Assembly (NCBI RefSeq): GCF_001418105.1
Contig: NZ_LIQI01000019.1
Location: forward strand, 248,001-312,000
Direction of reading: 5' to 3'
From: Lacinutrix himadriensis
Lineage (GTDB): Bacteria > Bacteroidota > Bacteroidia > Flavobacteriales > Flavobacteriaceae
DNA length: 64,000 nucleotides
This document shows positions 35,972 through 44,556 of the stretch, piece after piece. The notes under the pieces are model-generated. The model was not told the origin of the DNA, did no database searches, and saw only the letters and a list, made by a program, of their open reading frames with translations. The first letter of the stretch is position 1. Every line of letters begins with the position of its first letter. Made by a program: the position numbers and the translations under genes.

Positions 35972-37465
35972 TTATCTATCTAAACCTTTTATAACGTAAA
36001 GCATCGAACCTTCTTTAGCATTTGACAAGTTAGGATTAGCTAATGGATCTGTAAAAGACGTTCCGTCAGCAGGATTCCAGCCATGATTTTGTGTCATCAC
36101 TAAAAAGGTGTTCTCTCCATTGTTTACAACATCGGTAACATCAATCATACCTGTAATTTCCCAAGTACTGGAAGTTGTACCGTACCCTAAACTCTGAGCT
36201 CTGCTTTGGTCTGCTTCTAAAACCGTTTTTAATTCCCCTGTATTTAAATTGTATTGGTAAAGTTTAGCATAACCATTTACTGAAGTATCTAAATATCCAT
36301 TAGGATCTTCTTGAATGTACGCATAGTTTTCTGTCACTAAAATATTATCTGGGGAATGGAACCCTTCTGCTACACCACCAACAATATCACCATCTAAAAC
36401 ACAAGTAATTGTTGCAGGACCTGTTGGATCTGTCTCATTTAATGTTACTTTATACACACGACCTAAAGCAGATCCTTTTCCTGTTAAACTTGCAGAAACA
36501 CGCCCTGTAACACAAAAATAGATTTCTCTTTGGTTTGCTGCAGCACCTCTTCTCCAATCGATATCTTCTAGTCTAGAGAATCCCATAACCCCTTTTGTTT
36601 TTGCTTCCGTATCTAAAGCATCAATTTCTGTTTCATTTAATGGAACAAATTCCGCACTGTAGGATGTTCCTTCTACCATATCCATTTCAAAATCTACACC
36701 TGCAGCAGTTACTTTTAATCCGTATAATTGACCACCATATAAATCTCCACGATTACCAACATACATTCCTAATTGACCAGAAGGCACCGAGTTATCTGCA
36801 TGATCATCTCCAATAAAAACAACCGTCTTATCAGCATAAGCATCTTTTCCTATTGGAACCGCATTTTCTGTAGACCATTGTCCTAAAGCTGCTAAGGTCT
36901 CTCCTACACTAGCATCTTCAACACTTTTGTTTGGATCTACTGCAAATACTCCTTTTGAAGCACCACCCCATTCTCCTCCTGAAAGGTATAATGGTCCAAA
37001 TCCATGCTCTTCTGGCGTTATTAAAGTTCCGGAACACATTGCTGTTTCGGCAGTTGCTGAAGCATTTAATATATATTCCCCATGATATGGTCTTAAATTT
37101 TCGTTTAATAAAATTCTAGCGATAGAATAATCTGCTTCAATATTATTAATTAAAGTAAAGGTATTATCACCATTATTAATTAATCCGGCACCATCAGCCA
37201 TAGACCCATAAATAAAATTAGGTGTGTTTGGAATAACATCTTCTGAAGTTAAAAGCGTAGAAATTCTTAGGTTAATAAATGCATCTGTAACCTTTAATAA
37301 AGTAGGTGTTTTTGATGCGGATAAGTAATCTGAAATATCGCTACCGTCTTCTCCGTCAATTCCGTCGATACCGTCCTTTCCATCTTCAATATCACAACTA
37401 ACAACAAGTACTCCTGATGCTGTGATAATAAATGCGAATAAAAATAGTTTAAAAATTTTGTTCAT
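35972..37465 (-). CDS. PhoX-like (DUF839) lipoprotein
   Basis: A 497-residue lipoprotein if started at the ATG at 37465. The signal ends VLVVSC, with Cys24 lipidated. A collagen-like Gly-rich linker follows (GKDGIDGIDGEDGSD). The body resembles the PhoX/DUF839 beta-propeller family: CSGTLITPEEHGFGPLYLSGGEWGG, then RLEDIDWRRG, VAEGFHSPDNILV and TQNHGWNPADG. PhoX enzymes are calcium- and iron-dependent alkaline phosphatases, but this one is shorter and I cannot confirm all metal ligands, so phosphatase activity is unproven. It is the first gene of the pair with the di-heme peroxidase. A -7 box lies at 37499-37506. Confidence 0.75.
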   Translation of the reverse strand: MNKIFKLFLFAFIITASGVLVVSCDIEDGKDGIDGIDGEDGSDISDYLSASKTPTLLKVTDAFINLRISTLLTSEDVIPNTPNFIYGSMADGAGLINNGDNTFTLINNIEADYSIARILLNENLRPYHGEYILNASATAETAMCSGTLITPEEHGFGPLYLSGGEWGGASKGVFAVDPNKSVEDASVGETLAALGQWSTENAVPIGKDAYADKTVVFIGDDHADNSVPSGQLGMYVGNRGDLYGGQLYGLKVTAAGVDFEMDMVEGTSYSAEFVPLNETEIDALDTEAKTKGVMGFSRLEDIDWRRGAAANQREIYFCVTGRVSASLTGKGSALGRVYKVTLNETDPTGPATITCVLDGDIVGGVAEGFHSPDNILVTENYAYIQEDPNGYLDTSVNGYAKLYQYNLNTGELKTVLEADQSRAQSLGYGTTSSTWEITGMIDVTDVVNNGENTFLVMTQNHGWNPADGTSFTDPLANPNLSNAKEGSMLYVIKGLDR

Positions 37466-37498
37466 AATTTTAGGTTTTAAGTGGTTATAATGTGTCCC

Positions 37499-37506
37499 CA
37501 AAACTA
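37499..37506 (-). promoter_or_regulatory. -7 box of the PhoX-like pair
   Basis: On the minus strand TAGTTTTG matches TAnnTTTG, 33 nt before the start. No convincing -33 box is seen. Confidence 0.4.
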
Positions 37507-37846
37507 CTTTTAGCCTCTTATAAACCTGTTAATTAATGAAGATAGTTTGATTAAGTTACCGCTAACTTAACGTTAACCATATTACGTCACTATTACCAAC
37601 ATCTTCCATTTTAAACTCTAATGTTATCTAAAAATTAAGGAGGATTTAAAATATCTATGCCGTATTACATTATAAAAAAGCAAACCCTACTCCTATTTTA
37701 CATGTAAATTACTATACCTCAACGCTTACTAAAGACAAACTACAATTCTGTCATTTAGAAGATATGTATTTCTTGTGTCTAGGTAGATTTTTAGTTTGCA
37801 CAAAATAGATGTGTTTGCGCTTGTTCTGGTATATTCCTTTTATTCG

Positions 37847-37996
37847 CGTATTTTTATTTGTTTTTATTGGTATTCATGAATACTATGCATTTGCCTTGAT
37901 GTACTATTTAGTGTTTATTTTTTATATGTTCATTTTATTCATGCATTCTTATTTGTTTTTATTGGTATTCATGAATGCTATGCATTTGCCTTGATG
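37847..37996. repeat. two direct copies of a 52-55-bp sequence
   Basis: TATTTGTTTTTATTGGTATT at 37855 and again at 37950, both running on to CATTTGCCTTGATG. One substitution is seen (AATACT against AATGCT). Confidence 0.85.
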
Positions 37997-38056
37997 CAAA
38001 ACCCTTCGACTATGCTCAGGACAGGCTACCAAAAGATCAAAACGATTTATTAGGAA
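37984..38056. repeat. dispersed repeat with a nested short insertion
   Basis: Same backbone as 33245-33298 (TTGCCTTGATGCAAAA ... CCAAAAGATCAAAACGATTT), but interrupted by a block of about 26 bases, CCCTTCGACTATGCTCAGGA plus six more, a sequence I know as a separate dispersed repeat in Bacteroidota. Confidence 0.75.
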
Positions 38057-38727
38057 ATTGGTGGTTGGTGATTACTAAAATATCTTGTATGGTTTAAGGT
38101 ATGATTTTTTTGGGGTTTAAGTAAATGGTTCGTTTGGTTGTGGTTTTTATACTTGTATTGGATTACTTTCTAGGGAAATTCTAGGCTTTATTCTCAATAA
38201 GCAACATTTTTTAATCCTTATACCGCTAAATGCTTCTTTATTTAAAAGTATGCACTTATTCGTTTTTTATCTACACCCGACGCATATCCGAGGCATATCC
38301 GAAGGACAACCGGGGGAGATACGAGTGCGTACTTATTGTATTTTTGCTTGTTGTGCTTTTTTGTTGTTATTTTTTTTAAATTCTAATTGTCATTTTTATG
38401 AGATTCTTAATCACCTTTCGGGTGTTTGTAAGAATTTTAAAATTTATCCGCTATAATTCGTTACTTATTAAATAATTGAGAAAATTTTCTATATTTTATT
38501 ACGAATGCTTAATTAGAGTGCACTTCTCAATAAAAAAATATTTTATATGTTTGATTTATAGTTAATTGACTTAGGTGTTTCTTTGCTATCTATATGATAC
38601 CGGTTTTATAGAGAACTACAAAAAACCCTTTTATTTTATACGCCCATACTTGGGTACTTTGTTTAACTAGATGCAATATGTGGCTTTAGTATGCCATAAG
38701 CTACATGCATCATAAATTTTTAATATT

Positions 38728-39528
38728 ATGGCAAAGAACAATTCATTTATTCGATTGGAAGGAACCTTAGATGGCTTAACCTTTTTTAGAAAGAACGGCG
38801 AGAATTTTGTGAAAACAAAAAGTAGCGTAAGTAAAAAACGCATTTTAAATGATCCTGCGTACAAACGTACTCGGGAGAATATGCAAGAATTTGGAGGTGC
38901 TGCACGATGTAGTAAAGCCTTTAGAGAAAGTTTTTCTGGAATTGCCAGATTGGTTGGTGATAATTACTTAAGCGCAAGAATTACGGGTATTATGCGTAGT
39001 GTTGTATCTAATGGTGTTGGTGCTCGTGGTGCACGCAGCATTAATGTGGTAGATAATACCGCCACTTTTTTTGGTTTTAACTTTGATAAAACCAAGCCTT
39101 TTGACAGTCAGTTTAACGCTCCTTCTGTAGGACCAACAATAAACGCCAGTCGGGATACCGTAACTTGGTCTATTCCTGATTTTAATACCGAAACGTATAT
39201 TAATATACCAGAAGGTGCCACCCATTGTAAACTAGCATTAGCCGCTGGTTATACCAGTAATTATGAATGGGAACCTGCTCTAAAATCTTATGAGCCTGTA
39301 GAAGAAAATGTTAATGGTCGTGGCGATGTAAGCTATAGCGATGCCATTGCTTTAAGTGGTATGGTTGGTGCTGTAACCGATTTAACTGTAGACTTAACGG
39401 CTTATGCTCCTATACCAGTAACTACAGCCTTATTTGCTGGGACTGCTATTGTGTTTTACCAAATGGTAAATGGCGAATTGTATGCCCTTGCGCAAGGGCA
39501 TTGCATGCAAATTGCTGCTGCTGGTTAG
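38728..39528 (+). CDS. conserved flavobacterial protein of unknown function beside a 7-bp repeat array
   Basis: A 266-residue protein with no signal peptide. The N-terminal 75 residues are basic (RKNGENFVKTKSSVSKKRI, then DPAYKRTRENMQEFGGAA), with AFRESFSGIARLVGDNYLSARITG after it. The C-terminal 150 residues are beta-rich and neutral (PEGATHCKLALAAGYTSNY). I recall members of this family in many Flavobacteriia, always as orphan genes of unknown function. The basic N-terminus would fit nucleic-acid contact (inference). Two nt after the stop a long array of TTAGCTG units begins, then a terminator. The upstream sequence contains the GC-rich direct repeats at 38274-38335. Confidence 0.7.
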   Translation: MAKNNSFIRLEGTLDGLTFFRKNGENFVKTKSSVSKKRILNDPAYKRTRENMQEFGGAARCSKAFRESFSGIARLVGDNYLSARITGIMRSVVSNGVGARGARSINVVDNTATFFGFNFDKTKPFDSQFNAPSVGPTINASRDTVTWSIPDFNTETYINIPEGATHCKLALAAGYTSNYEWEPALKSYEPVEENVNGRGDVSYSDAIALSGMVGAVTDLTVDLTAYAPIPVTTALFAGTAIVFYQMVNGELYALAQGHCMQIAAAG

Positions 39529-39530
39529 TT

Positions 39531-39753
39531 TTAGCTGTTAGCTGTTAGCTGTTAGCTGTTAGCTGTTAGCTGTTAGCTGTTAGCTGTTAGCTGTTAGCTG
39601 TTAGCTGTTAGCTGTTAGCTGTTAGCTGTTAGCTGTTAGCTGTTAGCTGTTAGCTGTTAGCTGTTAGCTGTTAGCTGTTAGCTGTTAGCTGTTAGCTGTT
39701 AGCTGTTAGCTGTTAGCTGTTAGCTGTTAGCTGTTAGCTGTTAGCTGTTAGCT
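39531..39753 (+). repeat. heptanucleotide tandem array, about 32 copies of TTAGCTG
   Basis: 223 bp of perfect TTAGCTG repeats: 31 full units plus six bases. It lies between the stop codon of the 266-aa gene and a terminator, so it is transcribed as 3' untranslated RNA. No interruption is visible. Perfect identity of this length implies recent slippage or active maintenance. Confidence 0.97.
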
Positions 39754-39763
39754 AAAAATAGTT

Positions 39764-39800
39764 AAAAAATCCCGTATGGCTTGCTGTACGGGATTTTTTT
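39764..39800. terminator. bidirectional terminator after the 7-bp array
   Basis: AAAAAATCCCGTA and TACGGGATTTTTT are complementary, with a 10-nt loop. It separates the 266-aa gene from the convergent PLD gene. Confidence 0.9.
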
Positions 39801-39839
39801 GGTTAAATATTTTAAAAAAATAATAGAATCTATCATTAG

Positions 39840-41189
39840 TTAATCTATTACTAATTTGTATTCTTTAAGAATATTTTCCCATTTTGTTTCCACATTTTTA
39901 GGTATTAAAATACTCTCTTCATTCGCAATTCTCTGACCTTTTTCTTTATTGAATGACAAAAAATTAAAACTTCCTTGTATATAATAATCGTTATCTTTTA
40001 TTATTAATTTCCTATGCGTTCCTGTCATTTTATAATTTCCTTGCTCTTCAAAATGACTAGGCAAATGTATTAAATGAAAATTCTTATGATATTTACTTTT
40101 TAAATTTCGCAGTTTTTCAATTGTTCCGTAATGATGTTCATCATTGCTCTCAATTCCATACAATATAATAACATCTACACTTCTTTGCAATGCTTTTTCA
40201 ATACTATCCATGTACTTTAATGTAGCACGTTTTACCCAAGGACTTTCTATTAATATTTTTGATTTAACCGTCTTTAATGCTTCTGCAAATTTCTCTTGCG
40301 TTTCCCAAACCGATAGTGTTTGTGTCTCTGTTATCTTTTTTTCGATTTCAGTTGTTTTAAACTCTTCTAAAAGTTCACTATTATTATCTTCTTGAATTTT
40401 CGCAAAACTTGTTCTGTCGGAAGTTGTAAATTGATATAATATACTTGGATATTTTTCAGATAGTGATTTAGAAAGTCTTTTTTGTTTTGAAATATCTTTA
40501 TCCGTATTTCTAACTTCGATATATGGTTCTAATTCACTTTCTTTTTCCTTTATCGGAATATATTCGATTAAATAATAATCGTGATTTTCCTTTTTATCAA
40601 ACTTAATATTTGACTTGTCATAATCAACTAAATACGCTTTTCCATTACTCTGACTTTTATAAATGTCAGAAAGTTGTTCGTTTTTGTTTTTAAGCAATTC
40701 AGGATTTTTTATTGAATAATCAATCTCTGGATTTAATCTGTTTTCAATGTTTTTATCGCTAAATAATCTAAAATTCTTTTCAATCGCTTGATTTGATATT
40801 GCATCAATTAAAAATTCAAATTCTTCTTCTTCAAGAATTTTTAAAATACTATTATCTTTTACAAATTCTTCTCCTTGTTCGGTTACTAACCAAATACCTG
40901 AAGTAAAATCTACAAATCCTCTTTCACGCAAAAAGTATAATTCTCTTAATATAAAATCTTCTTTGTTAAGACCTAAAAATTTAATTATTTGTTCTTCTTT
41001 GTTATAACCCGCTTTTATTGTTCTTAAAAAAACTGAATATACTTGTTGTATTGATTTTTCAGGCGATTTATTTACAGTTGCGTTTACACGAATTCGTCTA
41101 TAAGGATATGCAAATTGGATAATTTCATTTATCTTATAATCGCTTGCACATTGTTTGTCTAACTTTTTATGTATTTCTTGTATGTCCAT
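39840..41189 (-). CDS. mkoB: PLD-family nuclease, MkoB-like (Mokosh type I)
   Basis: A 449-residue protein. Residues about 60-130 look like a winged helix (LRELYFLRERGFVDFTSGIWLVTEQGEEF). The C-terminal phospholipase-D-like domain has a single HKD motif, THRKLIIKD followed by YYIQGSFNFLSFN near residue 390, and a less conserved first half around 300-350. Members with one HKD motif act as dimers, many as nucleases. Its ATG overlaps the stop of the kinase-helicase gene by one base (TAATG), so translation is coupled. A helicase with a kinase domain plus a PLD nuclease is the published layout of the Mokosh type I anti-phage system. It is the last gene of the defence operon. Confidence 0.82.
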   Translation of the reverse strand: MDIQEIHKKLDKQCASDYKINEIIQFAYPYRRIRVNATVNKSPEKSIQQVYSVFLRTIKAGYNKEEQIIKFLGLNKEDFILRELYFLRERGFVDFTSGIWLVTEQGEEFVKDNSILKILEEEEFEFLIDAISNQAIEKNFRLFSDKNIENRLNPEIDYSIKNPELLKNKNEQLSDIYKSQSNGKAYLVDYDKSNIKFDKKENHDYYLIEYIPIKEKESELEPYIEVRNTDKDISKQKRLSKSLSEKYPSILYQFTTSDRTSFAKIQEDNNSELLEEFKTTEIEKKITETQTLSVWETQEKFAEALKTVKSKILIESPWVKRATLKYMDSIEKALQRSVDVIILYGIESNDEHHYGTIEKLRNLKSKYHKNFHLIHLPSHFEEQGNYKMTGTHRKLIIKDNDYYIQGSFNFLSFNKEKGQRIANEESILIPKNVETKWENILKEYKLVID

Positions 41190-44100
41190 TAAAATATTTG
41201 TTCTACGTTTTTAACAATCCAATCTTTCTTCAATTCACTTAAATATTTTTGTAATGCTGGTTTTTGATTTGTGTTTTCTAAATCTTTAGGTGGTTTTGCA
41301 CTTAATATGCTATCTAAATTTCCAACAATAATTAATAGTTTTTTTTGCCTTGATAAAGCAACATTTATACGATTTGCATTAGATAAAAATCCTAATGTTT
41401 GTTGCTGACTTCTTACTAAATCAAAAATTATAATATCTTTTTCTAAACCTTGAAATTTATCTACAACAGATATAACTACATTGTTAGATTTTACATTTTT
41501 TAGTTTACGATAATCAACTTTATTTCTTACAACTTTTCTTATTTCTCTTACTTGTGCAGAATAACCCGTAATAACACCAATTGTGTAATTCTTTACTTTA
41601 TCAAACCTATCTAATCCATTTAGAAGTTCTGGAATTAATTCAGCACTTAATTTATTTCTTGACGAACCATTTCCATCAATTTCACTTTTATATGAATTAC
41701 CAATATCAAGAAAGATAATTGAACTATCAATTTTTAAATCAAGATTATGTTCTTTTTCTTGTGGTCGTTCAACTGGTTTTATCGGTTCATCTCCAAAAGG
41801 TTCGTAAAAACATTTTGAAGTTAGTAAAACTTGGTCTTTAGAACTTCTTCTACATTCTTCTAACTGACTTTTAAAGTCGTCATCAATTTTTGTTATTACT
41901 TGCTCAAATAAACTTGGTCTATTAAAATAATCATCCCAACTATCAAATTCATCTGTGTCAGTTTTAAACTTTTCTCTTAACCATTTTTCAACTTCACGAT
42001 TTGCAGTTAGCATTGGTCTTAATTGTCTATGGTCACCAACAAGGATTAATTTTTCGGCTAAAACTGTTGGTATTAATGCTTCTGCTGTGGTTGCTTTTCC
42101 ACTTTCGTCCATTATTACATAGTCAAATTCAAAATTATATTTTTGATATTTTTTTGATGCAATATGATTCGTTGTTGCACCAATTACTCTAATACTATCT
42201 ATTAATTTTTGATTTATATTGCTATTCTCATCTAACGAACTAATTGTTGCTAACCAATCTTTAAATATTTGTTGTTTTAAAAAATATTCTTCAAAATCTA
42301 CTTTTACATAACTACTGATTGAAGTTATAAACTCTGTTTCAGAAGTTAAAGATTTATCTAAACCTTTAAACGTATTAAAACGTTCTAACATTTTTTTTAT
42401 TTGTTGCTTTTTTACATTCCATTGATTATTAGAAGAAAGGATTTCAAAAATTGGTAATAGAATAATATTCTCTTTTTCTAATGCCTTTTTAAATTGTTCT
42501 TTATATGGTTTCCAATTAGCTTTAGTTTTTTTTCTTACTTCTTCTTTCCAACCCTCAATTTTTCTATCTAAAGTATGTTTTTGCAAACTTGGTTTTGGTT
42601 TTCTAATACCACTTAATCGAACAATTGGAATCTCTTTTTCCAATAGATTATCTAACACGTTATCCACTGCATCATTTGTTTGAGAAGTGATTAAAATTTT
42701 AGCATCAGGATTTTTATTTAAAATTTGAAAAACAATTTCTGTGATTACAGTTGTTTTTCCTGTTCCTGGTGGACCTTGAATAATTGTTAAAGGTTCTCTA
42801 TGAATTGCATTTAGTATTGCTTTTTGTTGATTAAAACTATATACAAAGTCATTTCCTTTTTCGTCTGTTTGATAAACATTTGTTAGTTCTTGATATTCAA
42901 GATATTTGCCTTGCAAATCAGTAGGATTAAAAACGTAATGTATTAAATCTCTATTTTGAACTTCATTATATTCTACTTTTCGTATTGCTTCTAATTGTCT
43001 TTTCTTTTCCTCTTCTTGTTTACTGATATTTTCAAATATGTAACCATTTTTTGGGATTTTTTCAAAATCTAATCGTTCACAATCCTTAAATTTTAGAACT
43101 CTTGTTTTTGTATTGAAATCATAAGCAACTCCCGAAAATTTCATTGGGTCTTTCATTTGTTTTTTATCGGCAGTTTCACTTACAATAAATTCAAAATCTT
43201 CTGGACTTGGCGGTGTTGCTTTGTCAATATGAGAAAAGATTAAACCATTTTTACTGTATTTCTCATTATCTTGAATTTTAAATGAAATTTCATAATTTCC
43301 TTTTTTTTCAAAACCTACAAAACGTAATCTTAATGAGTTTTTTTCTAAAACTTGCATTTCTTTGGTTAGTAAATCTTTAAAGAATTTCAATTCTTTAGTA
43401 ATCTCTCTTTTTCCTTTTCTATATTCGCTTTCGTGCTGTTTTTCTTTTTGTACTTTCTTGAAAAAAGGTGTTAAGTTAAAACGTTCGTTATAAGCATTTT
43501 GAGAAGTAAACACAATTGGCAAGCCTAATTCTTTTCCATATCTCAAAGTATTAGAATGTTCCCTTTCTTTATTTTCTTTTCTTTCTCCATTTAGGATTTC
43601 TAAACCATTTTCAGATATTTTCCAAATACAATGAATATAGAAACTTTTAGTTGAGATATTTAATAGAATGTTTTCTCCTCTACTCGGACTTATGTCAAAT
43701 TTTGGTTTGAAATCGGAATTATTTAAATCTTCTATAACCTCTGGTATTGCATTTATGGCAACGGATTTTTTACCATCAAAAGAAATTTCACTTGTGATTT
43801 TCGATAATTCCTCTAAAAAGGAAACATAATTTATTCTATTAGATGGTAATTGCTCACAAGTTTTGTCTGCCAATTTCTGAACTTCTTCAAATTCGTTAAT
43901 TTCATTTTTCACGAAATACCATTCAATAACTTTACCAATAGAATAAATGTCAGATTGATAGGGAAATCCCTTTGGGATTTTTCTATCCCATTTTTCAGGT
44001 GACGCAAATTCTTTTGCGAAAATTTCTAATTCTTGTGACTGGCTTAATGTTGCAGAAATATCTGAAATACCAAAATCAATTAAGTAAAAATCAAAATTTT

Positions 44101-44509
44101 CATCTACAAGTATATTCGCAGGTGTTATATCTCCGTGAGCAAGTTTATGTTTTTGTTGCAATTGCTGTAGGCAATTTGCAATTTGTTCGATCCCTTTTAA
44201 AAAATACGTTGGTTTAATTTCAAAAATTTTTTCTTCTAAAGAAGTTGCATTTTTATTTTCAAATATGATGCAATACGCACTTTGACTGTCGTCCCATACG
44301 TATTCAATAATTTTCGGTAGGGAACTGTGAATTGCTTTTTTTAAGTGCCTTAATTTGTTGTAAAGAATTTTACTCGGTTGCGAGTTTTTCTCAATTCCTT
44401 TTATCCATTTAGCAAAATAAATGTCTCCACTTTCATCTGTTACTTTTGCGGTTGATGAATAACCTCTGTTTTGGATTTCTCCGTATAGTTGGTATTTGTC
44501 TAAAATCAT
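41189..44509 (-). CDS. mkoA: Ser/Thr kinase fused to SF1 helicase, MkoA-like (Mokosh type I)
   Basis: A 1106-residue fusion. The N-terminal protein kinase (about 1-265) is complete: a Gly loop, Lys34 in FAKWIK, HGDITPANIL with the catalytic Asp and the Mg-binding Asn, DFG, and an ASPEKW in place of APE. A linker of about 280 residues follows. Then a UPF1/DNA2-like superfamily 1 helicase: Walker A GPPGTGKTTVITEI near 577, motif II MDESGKATTAEAL, motif III LVGDHRQLRPM, motif V KFQGLEKDIIIFDLVRS, and motif VI NVALSRQKKLLIIVGN. It begins 47 nt after hsdR and overlaps the PLD gene. The COG0515-COG1112 fusion matches Mokosh type I. Presumed role: sensing phage nucleic acid and directing the nuclease. 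Confidence 0.85.
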   Translation of the reverse strand: MILDKYQLYGEIQNRGYSSTAKVTDESGDIYFAKWIKGIEKNSQPSKILYNKLRHLKKAIHSSLPKIIEYVWDDSQSAYCIIFENKNATSLEEKIFEIKPTYFLKGIEQIANCLQQLQQKHKLAHGDITPANILVDENFDFYLIDFGISDISATLSQSQELEIFAKEFASPEKWDRKIPKGFPYQSDIYSIGKVIEWYFVKNEINEFEEVQKLADKTCEQLPSNRINYVSFLEELSKITSEISFDGKKSVAINAIPEVIEDLNNSDFKPKFDISPSRGENILLNISTKSFYIHCIWKISENGLEILNGERKENKEREHSNTLRYGKELGLPIVFTSQNAYNERFNLTPFFKKVQKEKQHESEYRKGKREITKELKFFKDLLTKEMQVLEKNSLRLRFVGFEKKGNYEISFKIQDNEKYSKNGLIFSHIDKATPPSPEDFEFIVSETADKKQMKDPMKFSGVAYDFNTKTRVLKFKDCERLDFEKIPKNGYIFENISKQEEEKKRQLEAIRKVEYNEVQNRDLIHYVFNPTDLQGKYLEYQELTNVYQTDEKGNDFVYSFNQQKAILNAIHREPLTIIQGPPGTGKTTVITEIVFQILNKNPDAKILITSQTNDAVDNVLDNLLEKEIPIVRLSGIRKPKPSLQKHTLDRKIEGWKEEVRKKTKANWKPYKEQFKKALEKENIILLPIFEILSSNNQWNVKKQQIKKMLERFNTFKGLDKSLTSETEFITSISSYVKVDFEEYFLKQQIFKDWLATISSLDENSNINQKLIDSIRVIGATTNHIASKKYQKYNFEFDYVIMDESGKATTAEALIPTVLAEKLILVGDHRQLRPMLTANREVEKWLREKFKTDTDEFDSWDDYFNRPSLFEQVITKIDDDFKSQLEECRRSSKDQVLLTSKCFYEPFGDEPIKPVERPQEKEHNLDLKIDSSIIFLDIGNSYKSEIDGNGSSRNKLSAELIPELLNGLDRFDKVKNYTIGVITGYSAQVREIRKVVRNKVDYRKLKNVKSNNVVISVVDKFQGLEKDIIIFDLVRSQQQTLGFLSNANRINVALSRQKKLLIIVGNLDSILSAKPPKDLENTNQKPALQKYLSELKKDWIVKNVEQIF

Positions 44510-44556
44510 TAAAATTTACATTATTTAGGTTTAGTAGATTGTTTTTGGGAAGGGAA

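Larger units (their letters stand above)
37507..38727. other. 1.2-kb repeat-rich gene-free stretch
   Basis: No believable gene. It contains two direct copies of a 52-55-bp sequence (37847-37901 and 37945-37996, period 95), a second copy of the 33245 dispersed repeat with a nested insertion (37984-38056), and a locally GC-richer block at 38274-38335. The last holds short direct repeats GCATATCCGAG/GCATATCCGAA and GGACAACCGGGGGAG. The rest is AT-rich. Confidence 0.7.

Noticed and set aside
37809-38456. Short open frames in the gene-free repeat region
   Set aside because: Hydrophobic, repeat-derived peptides without start signals or homology pattern.
39531-39753. Possible CRISPR array
   Set aside because: The 7-bp unit repeats without any spacer, and no cas gene is present in the window.
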